Assembly: GCA_026119935.1 (NCBI GenBank)
Contig: JALRMH010000013.1
Coordinates: 715,792 to 779,791, forward strand
Length of the DNA stretch: 64,000 bases
DNA from: Endothia cerciana
Lineage: Eukaryota > Ascomycota > Sordariomycetes > Diaporthales > Cryphonectriaceae
Reading direction: 5' to 3'
Shown: piece by piece, positions 45,771 through 57,853 of the stretch
Layout of the letters: every line of letters begins with the position of its first letter
How positions within the stretch are numbered: position 1 is the stretch's first letter
The notes under the pieces: model-generated
The model's input: the letters and a program-made list of their open reading frames with translations, nothing else
Database searches by the model: none
What the model was told of the DNA's origin: nothing
Program-made: the position numbers and the translations under genes

Positions 45771-48700
45771 CTTGTATATGGCACAACCCGCTCGAGGCTG
45801 ACACTTGTACGGATGACCTCGTGGGCGTTGGTGGTGGTCCGTAAGTATTTGCTCACAAGGGCGCGGCCGGCCAGGAGCCCTAACGTGCATGAAGGTGACC
45901 AGGTCAACAGACAAGGGTCGTTGAGCAGTTTTGTCCCCGTCCAAGGCGCTGCCAAGATAATATCGGCTCACAGATAAGTATCATGCCTCGTATGCTTCCA
46001 TCCCATGTCAGCCTGTGGCAGTCCGCCTCGAGGCATGATGTTTATGCCCCGTCACGTCTCTGGCCTCTCGCCGGGTCGAGACGGGCCCCCGTCCGGAGCA
46101 TCGACTGCTCTGTGGCTGGGGGGCGGGGGGGGGGGGGCTGATCAGCATATCTGGACCCGTATAAACTTTGATGGATGGTTCTCCAGTGCAGACATAGCTC
46201 TACTCGCGTCCAGGGGCTGACCGCCCGCCGGCTGGGGGGACATTGAGGTATTCGCAGTCCTCACCTGTAGCCGCACCTGGAACGGTGTCGATCACAGGTA
46301 GTGATATAAAAGGTCACGTGTAAGTCTCCCCCATCGCAGAGCCGCACGAGGTACCCGTGAGTTACAAAGGCGTAAGACCTGCCACCAATAGAAATGTGCC
46401 CTGGGCGTCGTTGGTTTGTGCTGCTCAGCCAGCCAGTGCACGGTGCGCGTGAAGGGGTGAACGGACGGCGTCGTCGTAAGGAGTATGGCCGTAGATACAT
46501 GGAGCATAGGTACCCCGTGAGAAAGAGTAGCAGGCGAACTGCCAACCGGTTGTAGAGACATTTATGGATTATGTGGCAGACGGTCTGGTGTGGCAGTGCG
46601 TATACGCGCAGGCTGTGTGGTCTGTCCTGTTCGGAGTTTATCGTCTTCGGCTGCGACGACGGCGGCGACGACCCGGGCAACCGGGCCGGAATTCGGAATC
46701 CCTCGATGGCACGTCTTTCAGCTGTCGATTTTCTGCATTTTGGGTCCCAACGTCGCTCCGCGGGCGGATTTCGGGGGCACCAGATGGGTGAGGCGCGTGG
46801 ACCGCCGCGGGAGCTATGTGCAAGGCAGCACCGCTCGCGTAGGCGCCGACCAGAACCTTCTAAACCGAGGAAAGGGACGCAGCAAAGTGTAGAGCACCGG
46901 CGATGGGGGTTGCCCGACGGCAGTGATCACACTCTATATAATACACGGGATTGTGAGCGAGGAATCCTATCCTAGGCAGACAGACGGTGGAACGGCCACG
47001 GCCATATTAATCGACCAGCCCATGAGCTCGAGGACGCCAATAGGACGAACTCCCTGCGCCATGACCAGAAGGCGGAAATACGCATACGGCCCCAGGGGCA
47101 AACCTGGGCGGATGTCTGTGCTCTGCATCAATTTCCCGCCTCCTCTCTCCTTTTCTTTTCTTTTTCTCTCCCTTCCTTCTTTTTTATTTTCTATTTTTTT
47201 ATTTTTTTTAATATAGAGTTGGAGGGATGGAGCCGAGCTGATCTTGGCGGCTCGGGGTTGGGACCGCAGCTGGGCGGCGGCCGTGGACGTGTTCGCCATC
47301 TATTAGTCCTAAAATCTGGGCAGCAACCTGGTCTAAAACGGGCCCCAGGGGCTTACTCTGTCGGGGTTTACCCAATTGCCGCCAAGCACAAGGATTCTAC
47401 TACAGTACTGCTGTAATGCAGCCGGCGCTCAGTTGGCTCTGGGGAGCTTATTCCCACCACTGATATATATAAAGAGCCTCTTTCAGGACAGCAAGCCGCA
47501 CCTTAACTAGGTACACAGCCCACACAGCCCAGAACTGTCATACATAACATCTAAAGGCCAGGTAAATCTGACGGTCTTGTCCCAAGTCCCTCTTCGATTG
47601 CTGGACTCGTTTCGCTCCCTCAAGGGCAACAACAACGGGCAAGTGCATATTGTATATAGACAGACCAGACACCGATGAGTGGCTCTGCTGGGACCGCAAC
47701 GCCATAGGGCATACATATATATATATATATATATACTCCTTCCAATTCTACCAAGACAGGATGGGAAGGCACCGATCTTGCGAGATATTTGCCTCGCCAC
47801 TCGGACTGGAGAAGAAGGTGTAATTAGTGCTGTGAACAGTGAACAACCTGCTTCTTTAGCTCTTCTCCCCGTCCCCTCCCCTCGTCACCTGCCTTCTTCT
47901 CCCCTCACTCTTCCTCCTGTCACTATAACCCTGGCAGCCTGCCCGACTGTGTTTTCAGGAGACATCCTGCACCTCTATCACCAGAATATCGTTTATAGGG
48001 CCCGGCTTTATACAGACACTCATCCTCGCCTGCCCTCGCCTGCCCTCGGTACGTACTGAAAGCCGCAACAAAGCCAGGCCTTCTGCTATCCCTTTGCCGT
48101 CGCCACCAGCACAGCACAAATCCCCGTCACCCCCACTAAGGGCGACAAGTTGTCTCGAGTGGCCTCCGTATCCGTGCTTCAGGTTGCCCGTTCGGCTCCC
48201 ATGCTGACTGATGTTCAGTTGCGGGTTCGTTATCTCAAAAAGCCGTCGTCAGTTGCAAGCGGACCAGCTGCGTATCCCAACGTGGAAGGCCACCGGGTAC
48301 GGGATGCTGGCCGTCTCTTGTCATCATAGACGGTGCACTGCAGAGGCGCGGACCCCCTTGGTGACCAGCCCTCTCTCCTGCCCTTGACCCTTGACGAACA
48401 TGCTAATCTTTCCGAGATCCATCTCGCATCTAGCCTCTCGCATTTAGGTGTATGTGGAGGATGTTATCCTACTGAGGCTCTGCGTGTGAGAGGGGTGAGA
48501 GGGGGTCGGGGCGCTTCTTGTCCCTTTCCGCACCGCACCCGGCCGACCCATGACCTTTCGTGGGGGCTGATAAAATCAACTCAATTCGATCATTTTAGGG
48601 CTATACCAAGATCGCCGCACGAAGCCGCGGCCACGCCGTCCCGAGTCCTGACGCAGCCCATGATATCGAACATCTGCCCCCGCCTGGAAGGTTCGTTGAC

Positions 48701-49238
48701 CCTTACATGTGCTGACAACGTGGACACCGTTAGAGGCATCAGGTCTGGGCGTGGACTGGGTTGGCGGCTCGTGCGGGTGGAGGAGAAGTACATGATTGAT
48801 TGACCTCTTCGCTCACGGGCGGTAGCCTCAACAAATCAATCTCAGCCAAATGCCATCATCGCTTCCGTACGCAAGTTGCACCCTCTGGTACCGTTGACGA
48901 GAAATGCATTTGGCTGTTCTGTGATTGTTCCCAAACACGCGGGCTGCCAAACCGCGTTATACGGATTACAGTACAGCCCCAGCTGCAGCCGCCCTCGATG
49001 TTGGGAAAGGAAAGGGATAGGTTCATTCGCCACGGAGTCTCTGCTCGGAATGCGAGGATTCAAGACACATATACTATCTATCTATTGACCGCTGTGTCGA
49101 GTGCCTTGTCGGGAAATCATCACTACGGGGAGGGGGGGGGGGCAGCATATATAATCAGATACATACATACAGTACCCACGGCTATTGGTAGTTCGACCAT
49201 GCAAGTAAAGTAAGTCTTGACAACCAGACAACTTCCAC

Positions 49239-49278
<40 letters not shown>

Positions 49279-49826
49279 ATATACACACACACACACACAC
49301 ACACACCCCTACCGTCCAGAAGTGTCTGTCTGCTGCTACGAACACGTATCGTATGTGTTCGTTATGTTTACCCTGAAGGATTGGGTGCTGCTCTTCCGAG
49401 AAGACTTGGACACCGCATCACCCCAGGGTGACAGTTCGCCAATCTCGCCTGGTGGTGGGTGGTTATTTATTTACCAGTGGAAGGGGGGGTGGACCGGGAT
49501 TTGATTTGATCTGATGTCAGGCAGGGCGTGTGCCGCACGTCCAGGCTAGGGACACCTTCCCCAGCACGTGCGTACTGAAGCTACAGGGGCAGGCACAGGG
49601 CACTGTGACCCTGGTATAAGTAAATTCAGAAGGGCCGGTGGAGTTCCATCTCCCCCCCCTCCCCGTTGCTATTTTAAAAGACTCCCCCCCCCCCCATGCG
49701 CAACCTCTTTGTCTTCCTCACATGTCTCGAGGGTAGCGCAGCGCATGAAACCCCCCCCCCCCCAGAAAAAGAAAAGGGTCTCGAGAACCTCCCAACCGGT
49801 CCCACCCCCCACGCGGCGAGTCGCGT

Positions 49827-49833
49827 TGTCGTT

Positions 49834-49878
<45 letters not shown>

Positions 49879-49880
49879 CC
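49827..49880 (+). repeat. (GTC)n trinucleotide repeat in the 5' flank of the acyltransferase gene
   Basis: About 16 GTC units, the first interrupted by TT, end about 70 bp before the ATG at 49952. A TGACG repeat follows (about 49896-49911). It is likely 5' UTR or core promoter. Confidence 0.9.
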
Positions 49881-49951
49881 CTCGAGCGTGGCGTGACCTG
49901 ACGTGACGTGACGTTTCTTGTCGTGGGTGGTTAATTAGTTCGTTCGTACGG

Positions 49952-51275
49952 ATGGCCCCGGCGTCCAAGTCCCGGTCGACGACGACGCCCCCCGCCGCCT
50001 CGAGGAGGTGCCCGCCCCGGTCCGAGGCGAGGAGTCACAACGCCTTGAACAGGTGGACGACGCGGATGATACCCTGTTTCCTGCTCTGTGTCGTCGCCTT
50101 TGCCTCTTGGGCCCTCACGAAGCCCATATGCGGTGAGTCTCTCCTCCTCCCGGCGCATTGTTCAGATGGCCGCGTCGCGGGGCGGGTGCTGACCTTGGGT
50201 TCATCCAGTCGACTTCTTCATCACCTCGAGGCGCGAGTACGGCACCGCCACCGTCCTGCTCGTCCTGCACTACATATTCCTGATATTAGTGCTCGCGTGC
50301 TACGGCCGCACCTTCTACGCTGTAAATCTTAATCCGGGCCTCGTCCCCCTCGAGCCGAAGCTGGGCCTCGAGGCCTTCTACACCCGCGATGTCTATACGT
50401 GCCGGAGCGATGGCCTGCCCATATGGTGCTCCGAATGTCAGAACTGGAAGCCCGAGCGGGCCCATCACAGCGGCGAGATACAGAGATGCGTCAGGAAGAT
50501 GGACCACTACTGTCCCTGGGCCGGAGGAATGATCGGGGAGACGTGTAAGTCCTCGCGCGTGCGGCGGCGGGGTCTCGGGTCCTTTCGCGGCCCGGTGGGT
50601 GCCCCCTCGCCTTGACCAGCGCCTCGGCTGATCGTCCCTGCAGCCTTCAAGTTCTTCATCCAGTTCTGCTCCTACGCCGCCATGTACTACGCCGTATGCC
50701 TGTCCGCCGCGGCATACGTGACCAACAGGCTCATCAGGGAGGGCGCCGCCGCCTCCGCCCCGGCCATCGTGCTGATCGCGGTGGCCGCGTTCTTCGGCCT
50801 CTTTTCCTTCACCATGGCATCGCTCTCGCTCCGCTATGCCCTCCTCAACCTCACCAACATCGAACATCGCCGCGGGCGGGATAAGGTGTACCAGCTGGCC
50901 ATCCGGATACCACCGGGCCAGACCCCCAGTGTCGATAATACTGCCCCTGCGACGAATGACTACGAGACTATTGCCTTCCCGCTGGCGGATCCGAACTTTG
51001 AGGGAGACCGGTCCATCTACGAGAGCAGCATGTACGCCGGTGTAGAGGGGAACGGCCGGCCTGCTGCGGAGCACAGGTTCGCCATCGTCAAGACGGACAT
51101 GGGCGATAACCCCTGGGACACGGGCTCCTACTACACGAACTTCACGTCGGTAATGGGCGACCGGGGGTTGCCGGACTGGCTGCTGCCCCTGAGGCCCTCA
51201 CCTTGCTGTGCTTATAATTGTGATTACCCTACGGGGCCGGTGGTGGATAAACTACGTGAGCGTCTGAAGAAATGA
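49952..51275 (+). CDS. PFA5: Palmitoyltransferase, Pfa5-type DHHC family, with altered zinc ligands
   Basis: Multispanning membrane enzyme expected to attach palmitate to protein cysteines. Exons are 49952-50132, 50209-50544 and 50644-51275; introns are 76 and 99 bp with GTGAGT and GTAAGT donors; 382 residues. Hydrophobic spans lie at about 39-56, 74-92, 176-198 and 206-225. The cysteine-rich domain is at 134-166: WCSECQNWKPERAHHSGEIQ then RCVRKMDHYCPWAGGM. The catalytic motif is D159-H-Y-C162 rather than DHHC, as in other fungal members of this branch. The usual His-Cys of HHC is His-Ser (S148), so one zinc ligand appears replaced. NLTNIE (about 225-230) corresponds to the TTxE motif. It is convergent with the P450, with 141 bp between stops. 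Confidence 0.85.
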
Positions 51276-51416
51276 CATAATGCAATGCTTTTCCAGCGGA
51301 AAGAAAATAAGCCCTGTCCGGAACCTGGGTCTCCAACCCTGTGCTGCCGCGCTTGCTGACAGGGCTCGACTCCTGCGGGGCCCGGCCACCGGACAGACGG
51401 TGGAGCCTCTCCCAGC
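51276..51416. other. Short convergent intergenic spacer
   Basis: 141 bp separates the stops of the acyltransferase and the P450. No other feature is seen. The two 3' UTRs must abut or overlap. Confidence 0.7.
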
Positions 51417-53328
51417 CTAGACCGGCCTCATGCGGGCATAGCACTGACAGGGGCTCCGGGTGAGCTTCGAGAAGGCGTCGTTGCTGTCCAGGCCCTCGGG
51501 TATCGGCAGGAACTCAAAGTTGAGCGTAAGGACGACGAGCATGATCCGGAACTGCTGGGAGGCGAACTTCCGGCCTGGACGGGGTCAGCCGCCGGCCGGG
51601 CTTATGGGTGCGCAACCCTCGCGGCGGGGAGGATCACGACGGAACGCGATCGGGAGGGGACTCACCAAAACACCCCCGCGGCCCCGCGGAGAACGCCAGC
51701 TTCGGCACGGCCTTCGCATCAAAGCTCCCGTCGGCCCGCACCCACCTCTCCGGGTGATACTCGGCCATATCCTCCTCCCAGAACGCCCGGTACCCGCCCT
51801 TGTTTGCCCTGCTGTTGTCGCTCCGCACCCCCTCCGGCACGACGTCCTCGCCGAACGGCGCGTGGGCCACGTAGGTGCTGCAGACCACGGTCGCCCCCTT
51901 GGGGATCCGGTGGCCCAGCAGCTCCGTGTCGCACGAGGCCTCGCGGACCACCTCGGGGATGATGTTGCCGACGCGCACGAGCTCCTCGATCGAGGCGTCC
52001 AGGTAGGGGATGTCGGCCGCCAGGATGTCCTGCACGCCCGGGGTCGAGGGCGAGGGCGGGAAGTGGGCGCGCAGCGCGCCGCGGAGTCTGGTCTGCTCGG
52101 GCTGGTTCTGGGTGAGGATCTTGGCCATCCAGGCCAGGAGGGTTGCGGTGGTCTCGTGGCCCTGGGCGGACGAGTGTCAGAAACAGGTGCCCGGGAAGGA
52201 AGGCCCCCCCCCCCCGGGGGGGGCGGAGGGGGGTTGGGGGTGACCACATGAACCTACCGACATCAGGAGCAGGAAGAGCTCATCGTACATGTCATCCGTG
52301 GTAGGACGATAAACATCCGCTGGGGAGACCTTGGCGAACCTCCTCAGTGCCCTGTCGAGAGCGCAGACGTCCCTCTTCCCGGCGACGCCCTCGTCGTCCT
52401 TCAGGTCCCCGAGGTCCGCAAACCTCGCCTTGGAGCTCTCGACCAGCTCCCCCATCAGCCTCGTCTTGGTCGCCCAGTGCCGCCTCCACGTCGGCGTCAG
52501 CGAGAACCAGAGGTGCAACAGCCTCGGGATGGGGCTCATGAGCGTCGACGGTATCAGCGACAGGAAGTACACCGCGGCCTCCCACTCATCGCTCCTGGGC
52601 GCCGTCGCCAGGTTCGCCGGCTCGTCCCTGCTCGCCGGCTGCGGCAGGCGCCGCGCGCCCTCGAGCACCGCGTCCCTCTCGGAGTTGATCCCCTGCAGGT
52701 CCGACCCCAGCATGGCCTTCCAGATGACGTCGAAGGTCGCGATCTTGTAGTCCTCCGCGACCCAGAACGGCCTGCCGCCGGCGGCCTCCGCCTTGGCCGC
52801 GAACAGGCCGACCAGCTCCACCGCGGTGCGGTGCATGATCGGGGCCGCGACGTCCCGGAGGTACCCGACGGAGATGATGTCCGTCCACAGCCTGACCTGG
52901 GCCCGCCACACGGGGCCCTTGACCTTGCAGATGCTCGCGCCGGGGACGAGCGGGCGGAAGGGCGCCACGGTCGCCCGGCTCTTGTCGAACTCCCGGGAGC
53001 GGTTCTGCAGCAGGTCCTCGACCTCGCGCGTGTCGCTGACGTAGACCATGGGCCGCCAGAAGGGCGCGAGGAACAGCTGGATGACGGGGGACCGCAGCCG
53101 GGCGAACTGGCCGCGGGTCATCCGGGAGGGGTCCCCCTCACGCCGCGCCGCCGCCGTCAGCTCGGGGATGTCGCCGAAGAGCCGGCGCGTCGAGCGTGGG
53201 TTGTATGGGATGCCGTGGTACGGGCGGCGGCGGAAGGCAAGGCGGTAGAGCCGGAGGGTCGCGGTCAGCAGGGTCAGCAGCCCGAGGGCTGCCGTAAGCT
53301 GGAGCGCCGTGGGACTGGGGCCGGCCAT
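51417..53328 (-). CDS. Cytochrome P450 monooxygenase
   Basis: Heme-thiolate monooxygenase anchored in the ER. Exons are 53328-52258, 52161-51666 and 51574-51417; introns are 96 and 91 bp with GTAGGT and GTGAGT donors; 574 residues, all junctions in phase. An N-terminal anchor lies at about 8-32 (LQLTAALGLLTLLTATLRLY). The I-helix oxygen-activating motif SGHETT is at 357-362, the K-helix ExxR at E417-R420 (EELVR), HPERW at 493-497, and the heme-binding loop FSAGPRGCFG at 514-523 with ligand C521. Every catalytic signature is present, so it should be functional. The substrate cannot be inferred: neighbours are a palmitoyltransferase and gene-poor DNA, and no synthase or terpene cyclase is in range. 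Intron 1 contains 12 C followed directly by 8 G (52204-52223). Confidence 0.94.
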
Positions 53329-54217
53329 GGTGTTGGAGGTTCATGGGGGGGGGTTTCTGTCGACTGGGCGATGGGCAATCCGAAGGCTCACGTCCTGGGA
53401 CGGTGGGTGTGCCGCGTGCCCATCTGTGCAGAGGACATCGTGGCCTCCTCATATTTAAGAAAACTGCCGGGGTTGGCCTCCCGCACTCGGTGAAGTCTGG
53501 TTCCTTTGTCGTCTGGGGGGCGGGGGGGCCGAGCAGAAGTGCTGCGAGCTGAGGCCCCACGATAATGTCTAGCAGGTTAGGTAGGTGGTGGTGGTGGTAT
53601 TGTTCTCAGCCAGGAGTTGATATTGTCCGCCAGGCTCTCGACGGCCCGCGGAGCGGCACGCAACCACAAACAAAGACTCGACACTACCCGCACGAGCCAC
53701 TCCCCACGTGCGAGACGGGTTCCTTGGGGGACCAGAAGCTAGTTCCAAAAGTACCTCGCTACGATCGTGCATCTTTCTGTTTAGGTGCGGCCCCCGGGAG
53801 CGAGCCTCTGGGGCGGCGACAAGCCTACGCGTATAGATGAATTAGCCATCTGCACAACTCGCGGACTTCACAGCTGTAACGCACCTGGTCTTTCTCCTCA
53901 ACGGAGCCCATGAGAATGATAACGAGGGAAGAAGGAAAAAAAAAAAAAAGGGAAAAAAAAAACCCCCCCGAACCATCGGGGTTTGGAGTAATTCAGAACG
54001 CTCCTGGACGAGAAGGGCCCGCGAGGGCGGATGTCGACAAGCAGCAGAACATCCGCAACCCGGCAGCTGGGAGAGAGCTGCTCTGCTATGTGCCATCTCC
54101 TCTCCGACAGGTGCTGCCTGCGGTGGTGGAGCGGGCGGCCTCGCTGTTGTCTGTTGATCCCCAAATCTGACGTGACGGTCCGTCCCACACACCACCACAA
54201 ACCAACCAGCAGAAGCG

Positions 54218-54248
<31 letters not shown>

Positions 54249-55885
54249 CTTCAGTTATTCTTTCTCCCTCCCCTCCCCCTCATGCAGGTCTGATTCTGGT
54301 TGGTAACCAATGGACTTCGTAAACTAACCCCTGCAGGACCACACGGTTCGTTTTCAGCTTTCCTTCTCGAAGTATTGCACAAGAAATTGGGAGCGGCCTC
54401 CATCGGCGACGTTTCTCTCCCTTCCCCTCTCTCTTCTCGTTTTTAGTTGTTGATCTTCTCCCCTCCCCTCCCCTCCCTGTACTCGGTGCCTTTGGGTAGT
54501 ACCGGTGTGCCCGCCTGCGTGGCTTTTGCCACTCGTGGTCCTGTCGTCGACACCCGCTACCCTGAAGAAAGGGTTGATCTGGAAACAGGTTATCGAAACC
54601 GAGCCTTTCGGTCAACACCAGCAAGGGTATCTGTCTAGGGTCTGTAACCTCGCCGGCGGGCCACCTGCGAGGATATTTGGCCGATATGCAGGAGCTTTCC
54701 CACGGGGCTGGAAAGGGGCCCGCTGTCACGTTGCTGGTGGGTAGGTAGGTGGCTGAGGTGGGAGCGCTCCCCGAGGCCCGGAATCTGCGAAGCTGACCAC
54801 CATGAGGAAGGTTCCATGACAAACCGGGAGGGGTTCCGAGCAGCAGTGGGTGAGCCTCTGCAAGGCTCGGGCCTGCTAGGCTGCATCCTGTCACAGCACG
54901 GCGATCGCGGTTCCAGCCTACCGGGACGGGGGACTGGACCTGGACAAGGCTACGCGCCAGGACCTTTGGGGGTGGGGGAGGGCCTATAGGGAACGCCGGA
55001 GCGTATCTCCTTCTTCTAATAACATGCATGGGACTGCATATGTCAGTGAATCGCGTGCCGCAGATGACTCCAGACGGACTTCATTCGGTGCTGTGAACGG
55101 TGCCCTGCGTTGGGCCCCCTTGCCCCGACCTATATCGATACGCTGCTGTCGTCCCGGAGGGCATGGCAGACCGAGGCGAGACAAGGTCCCAGGATAGGCA
55201 GGAGCACGCGGACTATCTTGGGTCATCTTCTGGGGGGCTCTGAGGCTCCCTGGTGCTGTGCCTGAGGAGGACAGGTCCGACGTGGGGACCTTCGAGGAAA
55301 CCTGCCTCGTGCCCTCGCGCGCGGCCTTGAGCGGTGGGGCCTGCCGGACGCGCGGCGGTCGAGCCCGGCTGGAGGTTCTCTTGTTTGCGCCGGGTGACCT
55401 GATCAGCTAAATCGATAACTGAGGCTCGTTGTCGGCAGGGCTGCCGAGGTGGGGTCTGGAACAACGCGTGAGGTTCCAGAAGGCCAGACAGAGGCCGGAA
55501 CCTGTGCGTCGGGTCTTCACCAATGACCAGAGCCCCGGGAGGTCAGCCGTTGAAATTACTGCTACACAAGATGGGGTGTGTCCAAGCGTCCAGGACAGTG
55601 ACTAGCCTTAGCAGATGCGCATCCCGTTGTTTTTTCTTCCCCCTGCTCCCTGGTGCCTCTCCCTCGTGGCCCAACCACTCCGTCTCCCTGCCGTCCTGTT
55701 CCCCTACCCCCTTGCCCCCCCCCCCGTAACTCCCTGCCCTCCTCCTGCCCTCCTCCTGCCCTCCTACCTCCCTGGCATGCCCTCGCCCACCACTCCCCCC
55801 CCCCCTTCCACTCTCAACAACCCTCTCCCCGACCATATCCGTCGCAGTCACCCTCCATTACCTCCATCCTTCGGCGTCAGCGGCT
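53329..55885. other. P450 upstream region and gene-poor stretch
   Basis: 53329-53560 is the likely P450 promoter. An A tract lies near 53937-53950 and a run of about 26 T near 54222-54248. A minus-strand frame at 55029-54280 is open for 249 residues but shows no domain. I see no supported gene. Confidence 0.45.
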
Positions 55886-56104
55886 TCAGCGCTTCTGGTG
55901 GCTGCCGTGCCCTTGGCTATGGCCATGTCCTCGCCTTTGCGACGACTGGGCCGGTTTGCAGCCCGAGCATTTGGTATGAGAACAGCTTGGTTCCTCACAC
56001 ACGCGGCTTCCAGAACCGTTCGGGTTCGGGAGGAGGCCTCTCCTCCTGCTTTCACACTGGCAGCCTGGTGTGTGCGTGTGTGTTAGATATCCTGTTCGGA
56101 GCAC
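55886..56104 (-). CDS. Weak candidate: small protein or exon with a Cys/His cluster
   Basis: A 72-residue frame ends with VCEEPSCSHTKCSGCKPAQS followed by a His/Gly/Gln-rich tail. The C-x4-C-x-H-x2-C-x2-C spacing looks like a zinc-binding site of the small fungal ribbon proteins. The first half (LTHTHTPGCQCESRRRG) partly derives from a GT repeat, so the true start is probably in an upstream exon. The opposite strand is also open here, which lowers confidence. Confidence 0.25.
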   Translation of the reverse strand: MLRTGYLTHTHTPGCQCESRRRGLLPNPNGSGSRVCEEPSCSHTKCSGCKPAQSSQRRGHGHSQGHGSHQKR

Positions 56105-57853
56105 GTGTCTCGCATTGTCTGAGAGGGCGAGACGTCCCTGAGGCCTCCGTAGATGTCCTCGCGGCCCCCTCTGGATATCCCTCAGACATTCTCAGAGGGG
56201 GCGGTATGGGGTACCACAAGGAGAGAAGGGAGGGGTTACGTACAGTACCAGTTGCCTTGGTAGGTCCACGAATATCCTCCCCCGTACCTGTAGATGCTGT
56301 CAGTAGACGCCCCCGCCATATCCTGTCGCGGAGGTGGCTCGGGGCCCGTACATCTTGGGCGAGCTGCGTCTGAGATTGCGTCCTTGCCTCGGGCAGGGGA
56401 TACTGGGCGGTGGGCGGGCGGGCGGGCGGGCGGACTGCGCAGGAGCTAGCGGCAGGGCGGCGAGCAGCTCAGGAGGGCCCGGAGAGCCAGAGGACGGTTC
56501 AGAAGGCTGACTGGCTGTGCGTGCTGTCAAACCGCGGTAGTCGGAGCTTCTTTGGCGGACTTGCCCGTTGGCGGATTCTAAGCAGCAGACATCGCCAGGT
56601 CCTCAGACGGCCAGTCCTTCACGGTATATATAGAGGAGCTCACAAGGGCCGCCCCTCGACGGCCGCCGCAGCACTATTGAGCCTCATCTCCTCCCCGGAT
56701 CCCTTGAAGGTCCAGGTACACGGCCAAATCTTAGTATCACACTCCTAGCCTCTGGAGAGCGTCAGCCTCGACAGCAGCCGAGATGATGTCCTAGCAAGGT
56801 GGCAACGGCTCAACAGCCCTTTTCAGGGCAAAAAGTGTAGTCCCCGGCGGATCCACCGAGGCCCTCATCTAGGGCTTTGCTCGTAGGATCCTGCGGTGTA
56901 GCCAGCTGGTCACGTTGCTTGTCGAGCATGCCGTGTGCTGGGACACGATAGTCAGGGGGGAGCTCCACGTCTGGCCCGAAAGGGGCCTGTAATGCAACCC
57001 GGGTCTTATGTGGAGCACGGCAGGAAGGGGGTAGGTTGCTGCACGGAAAAAAACAAAAAAAAACAAACCCCCAAGGAAAACCAAGGGAAAAAACCAGACC
57101 AAAAACCTTGGAACGCGAGGGCTGGTTGCATAGGGCGTCGGTCAGGACGAGGTAGAGCCGCAAGGGGGCTGCACATCCTGCGAAGGTCGACCCCGTGCGG
57201 GCACAGGGGAGGCCTGGGCGGTCGTGTTGGCGCGGAAGCGTTCGCGGAAGCTTCTGAAACCTCGAAGCACGTGTCGTGCCTCGGGCCGATACTGCGGCAC
57301 GCCCGTGCTCATGTTGCGTAGGCCCGCAGGGCTGTCGGGGCCGCAGCGTCTGGACGGGGTAGGAGGAGGAGGAGGGGGAGGAGGAGGAGGAGGATCGGGT
57401 GGTATCATGGGGGGGGGGGGGCCCAACGTTTTCCAGATCCCTGATACACGTGGCCGGGCACGGCACACAGCGACGGCGGCAGCCTTGTTCGAGGATGACG
57501 GCAGCAGGCCAGCCCCAACTTGTCTTCCTGCCTCAGCATCACTTGGTGCCCGGAGCAGGATCAAGGGGGGCCTCCTGTCGGCAACAGTCTCGCCTCGGCC
57601 CCCGCGTCTCGGTGAAAATGGCATCGTGTACGGGGCACTTAAAGGACACAGCCATCCTTCCAAGAACAACGAGACGACGAGTCGTGGAGTTTGCCATGTG
57701 ATAAGTGCAAATTCGAGCACGTTGGCTCCGGCAACGGGTCTCCACTGGGTGATCCCAGAGCCTCCTCTCGCTCCCCGTCCCGACAGGACCGAGGTGCTGA
57801 TGACATGTCGAGCTCGGAAAACGGGTCAGAAGGGGCCCGATCCATTATCGGAA
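56105..57853. other. Intergenic, overlapping low-complexity frames
   Basis: It has a GCGG repeat (about 56415-56434), a GGA repeat (57361-57393) and a G run (57409-57421). Both strands are open for 100-240 residues in places, without a recognisable domain. Confidence 0.4.

Larger units (their letters stand above)
42510..49826. other. Long gene-poor stretch
   Basis: No gene is supported. The most protein-like material is on the minus strand at about 43607-42786, where three overlapping frames stay open; one (43411-42959) contains LCYVCGEAEGLQATC, reminiscent of a zinc knuckle but lacking its His. Frames at 44851-44429 (-), 46680-46261 (-) and 48333-48803 (+) have no recognisable domain. C/G runs occur at about 44485-44497, 46125-46137 and 49131-49142. 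AT or TA microsatellites occur near 47716-47734. Confidence 0.4.

Noticed and set aside
51417..53328. Secondary-metabolite gene cluster around the P450
   Set aside because: No polyketide synthase, peptide synthetase, terpene cyclase, transporter or other tailoring enzyme lies within the window near it.
54222..54248. T run as a transcription terminator
   Set aside because: RNA polymerase III-type termination would need an upstream RNA gene with A/B boxes; none was recognised.
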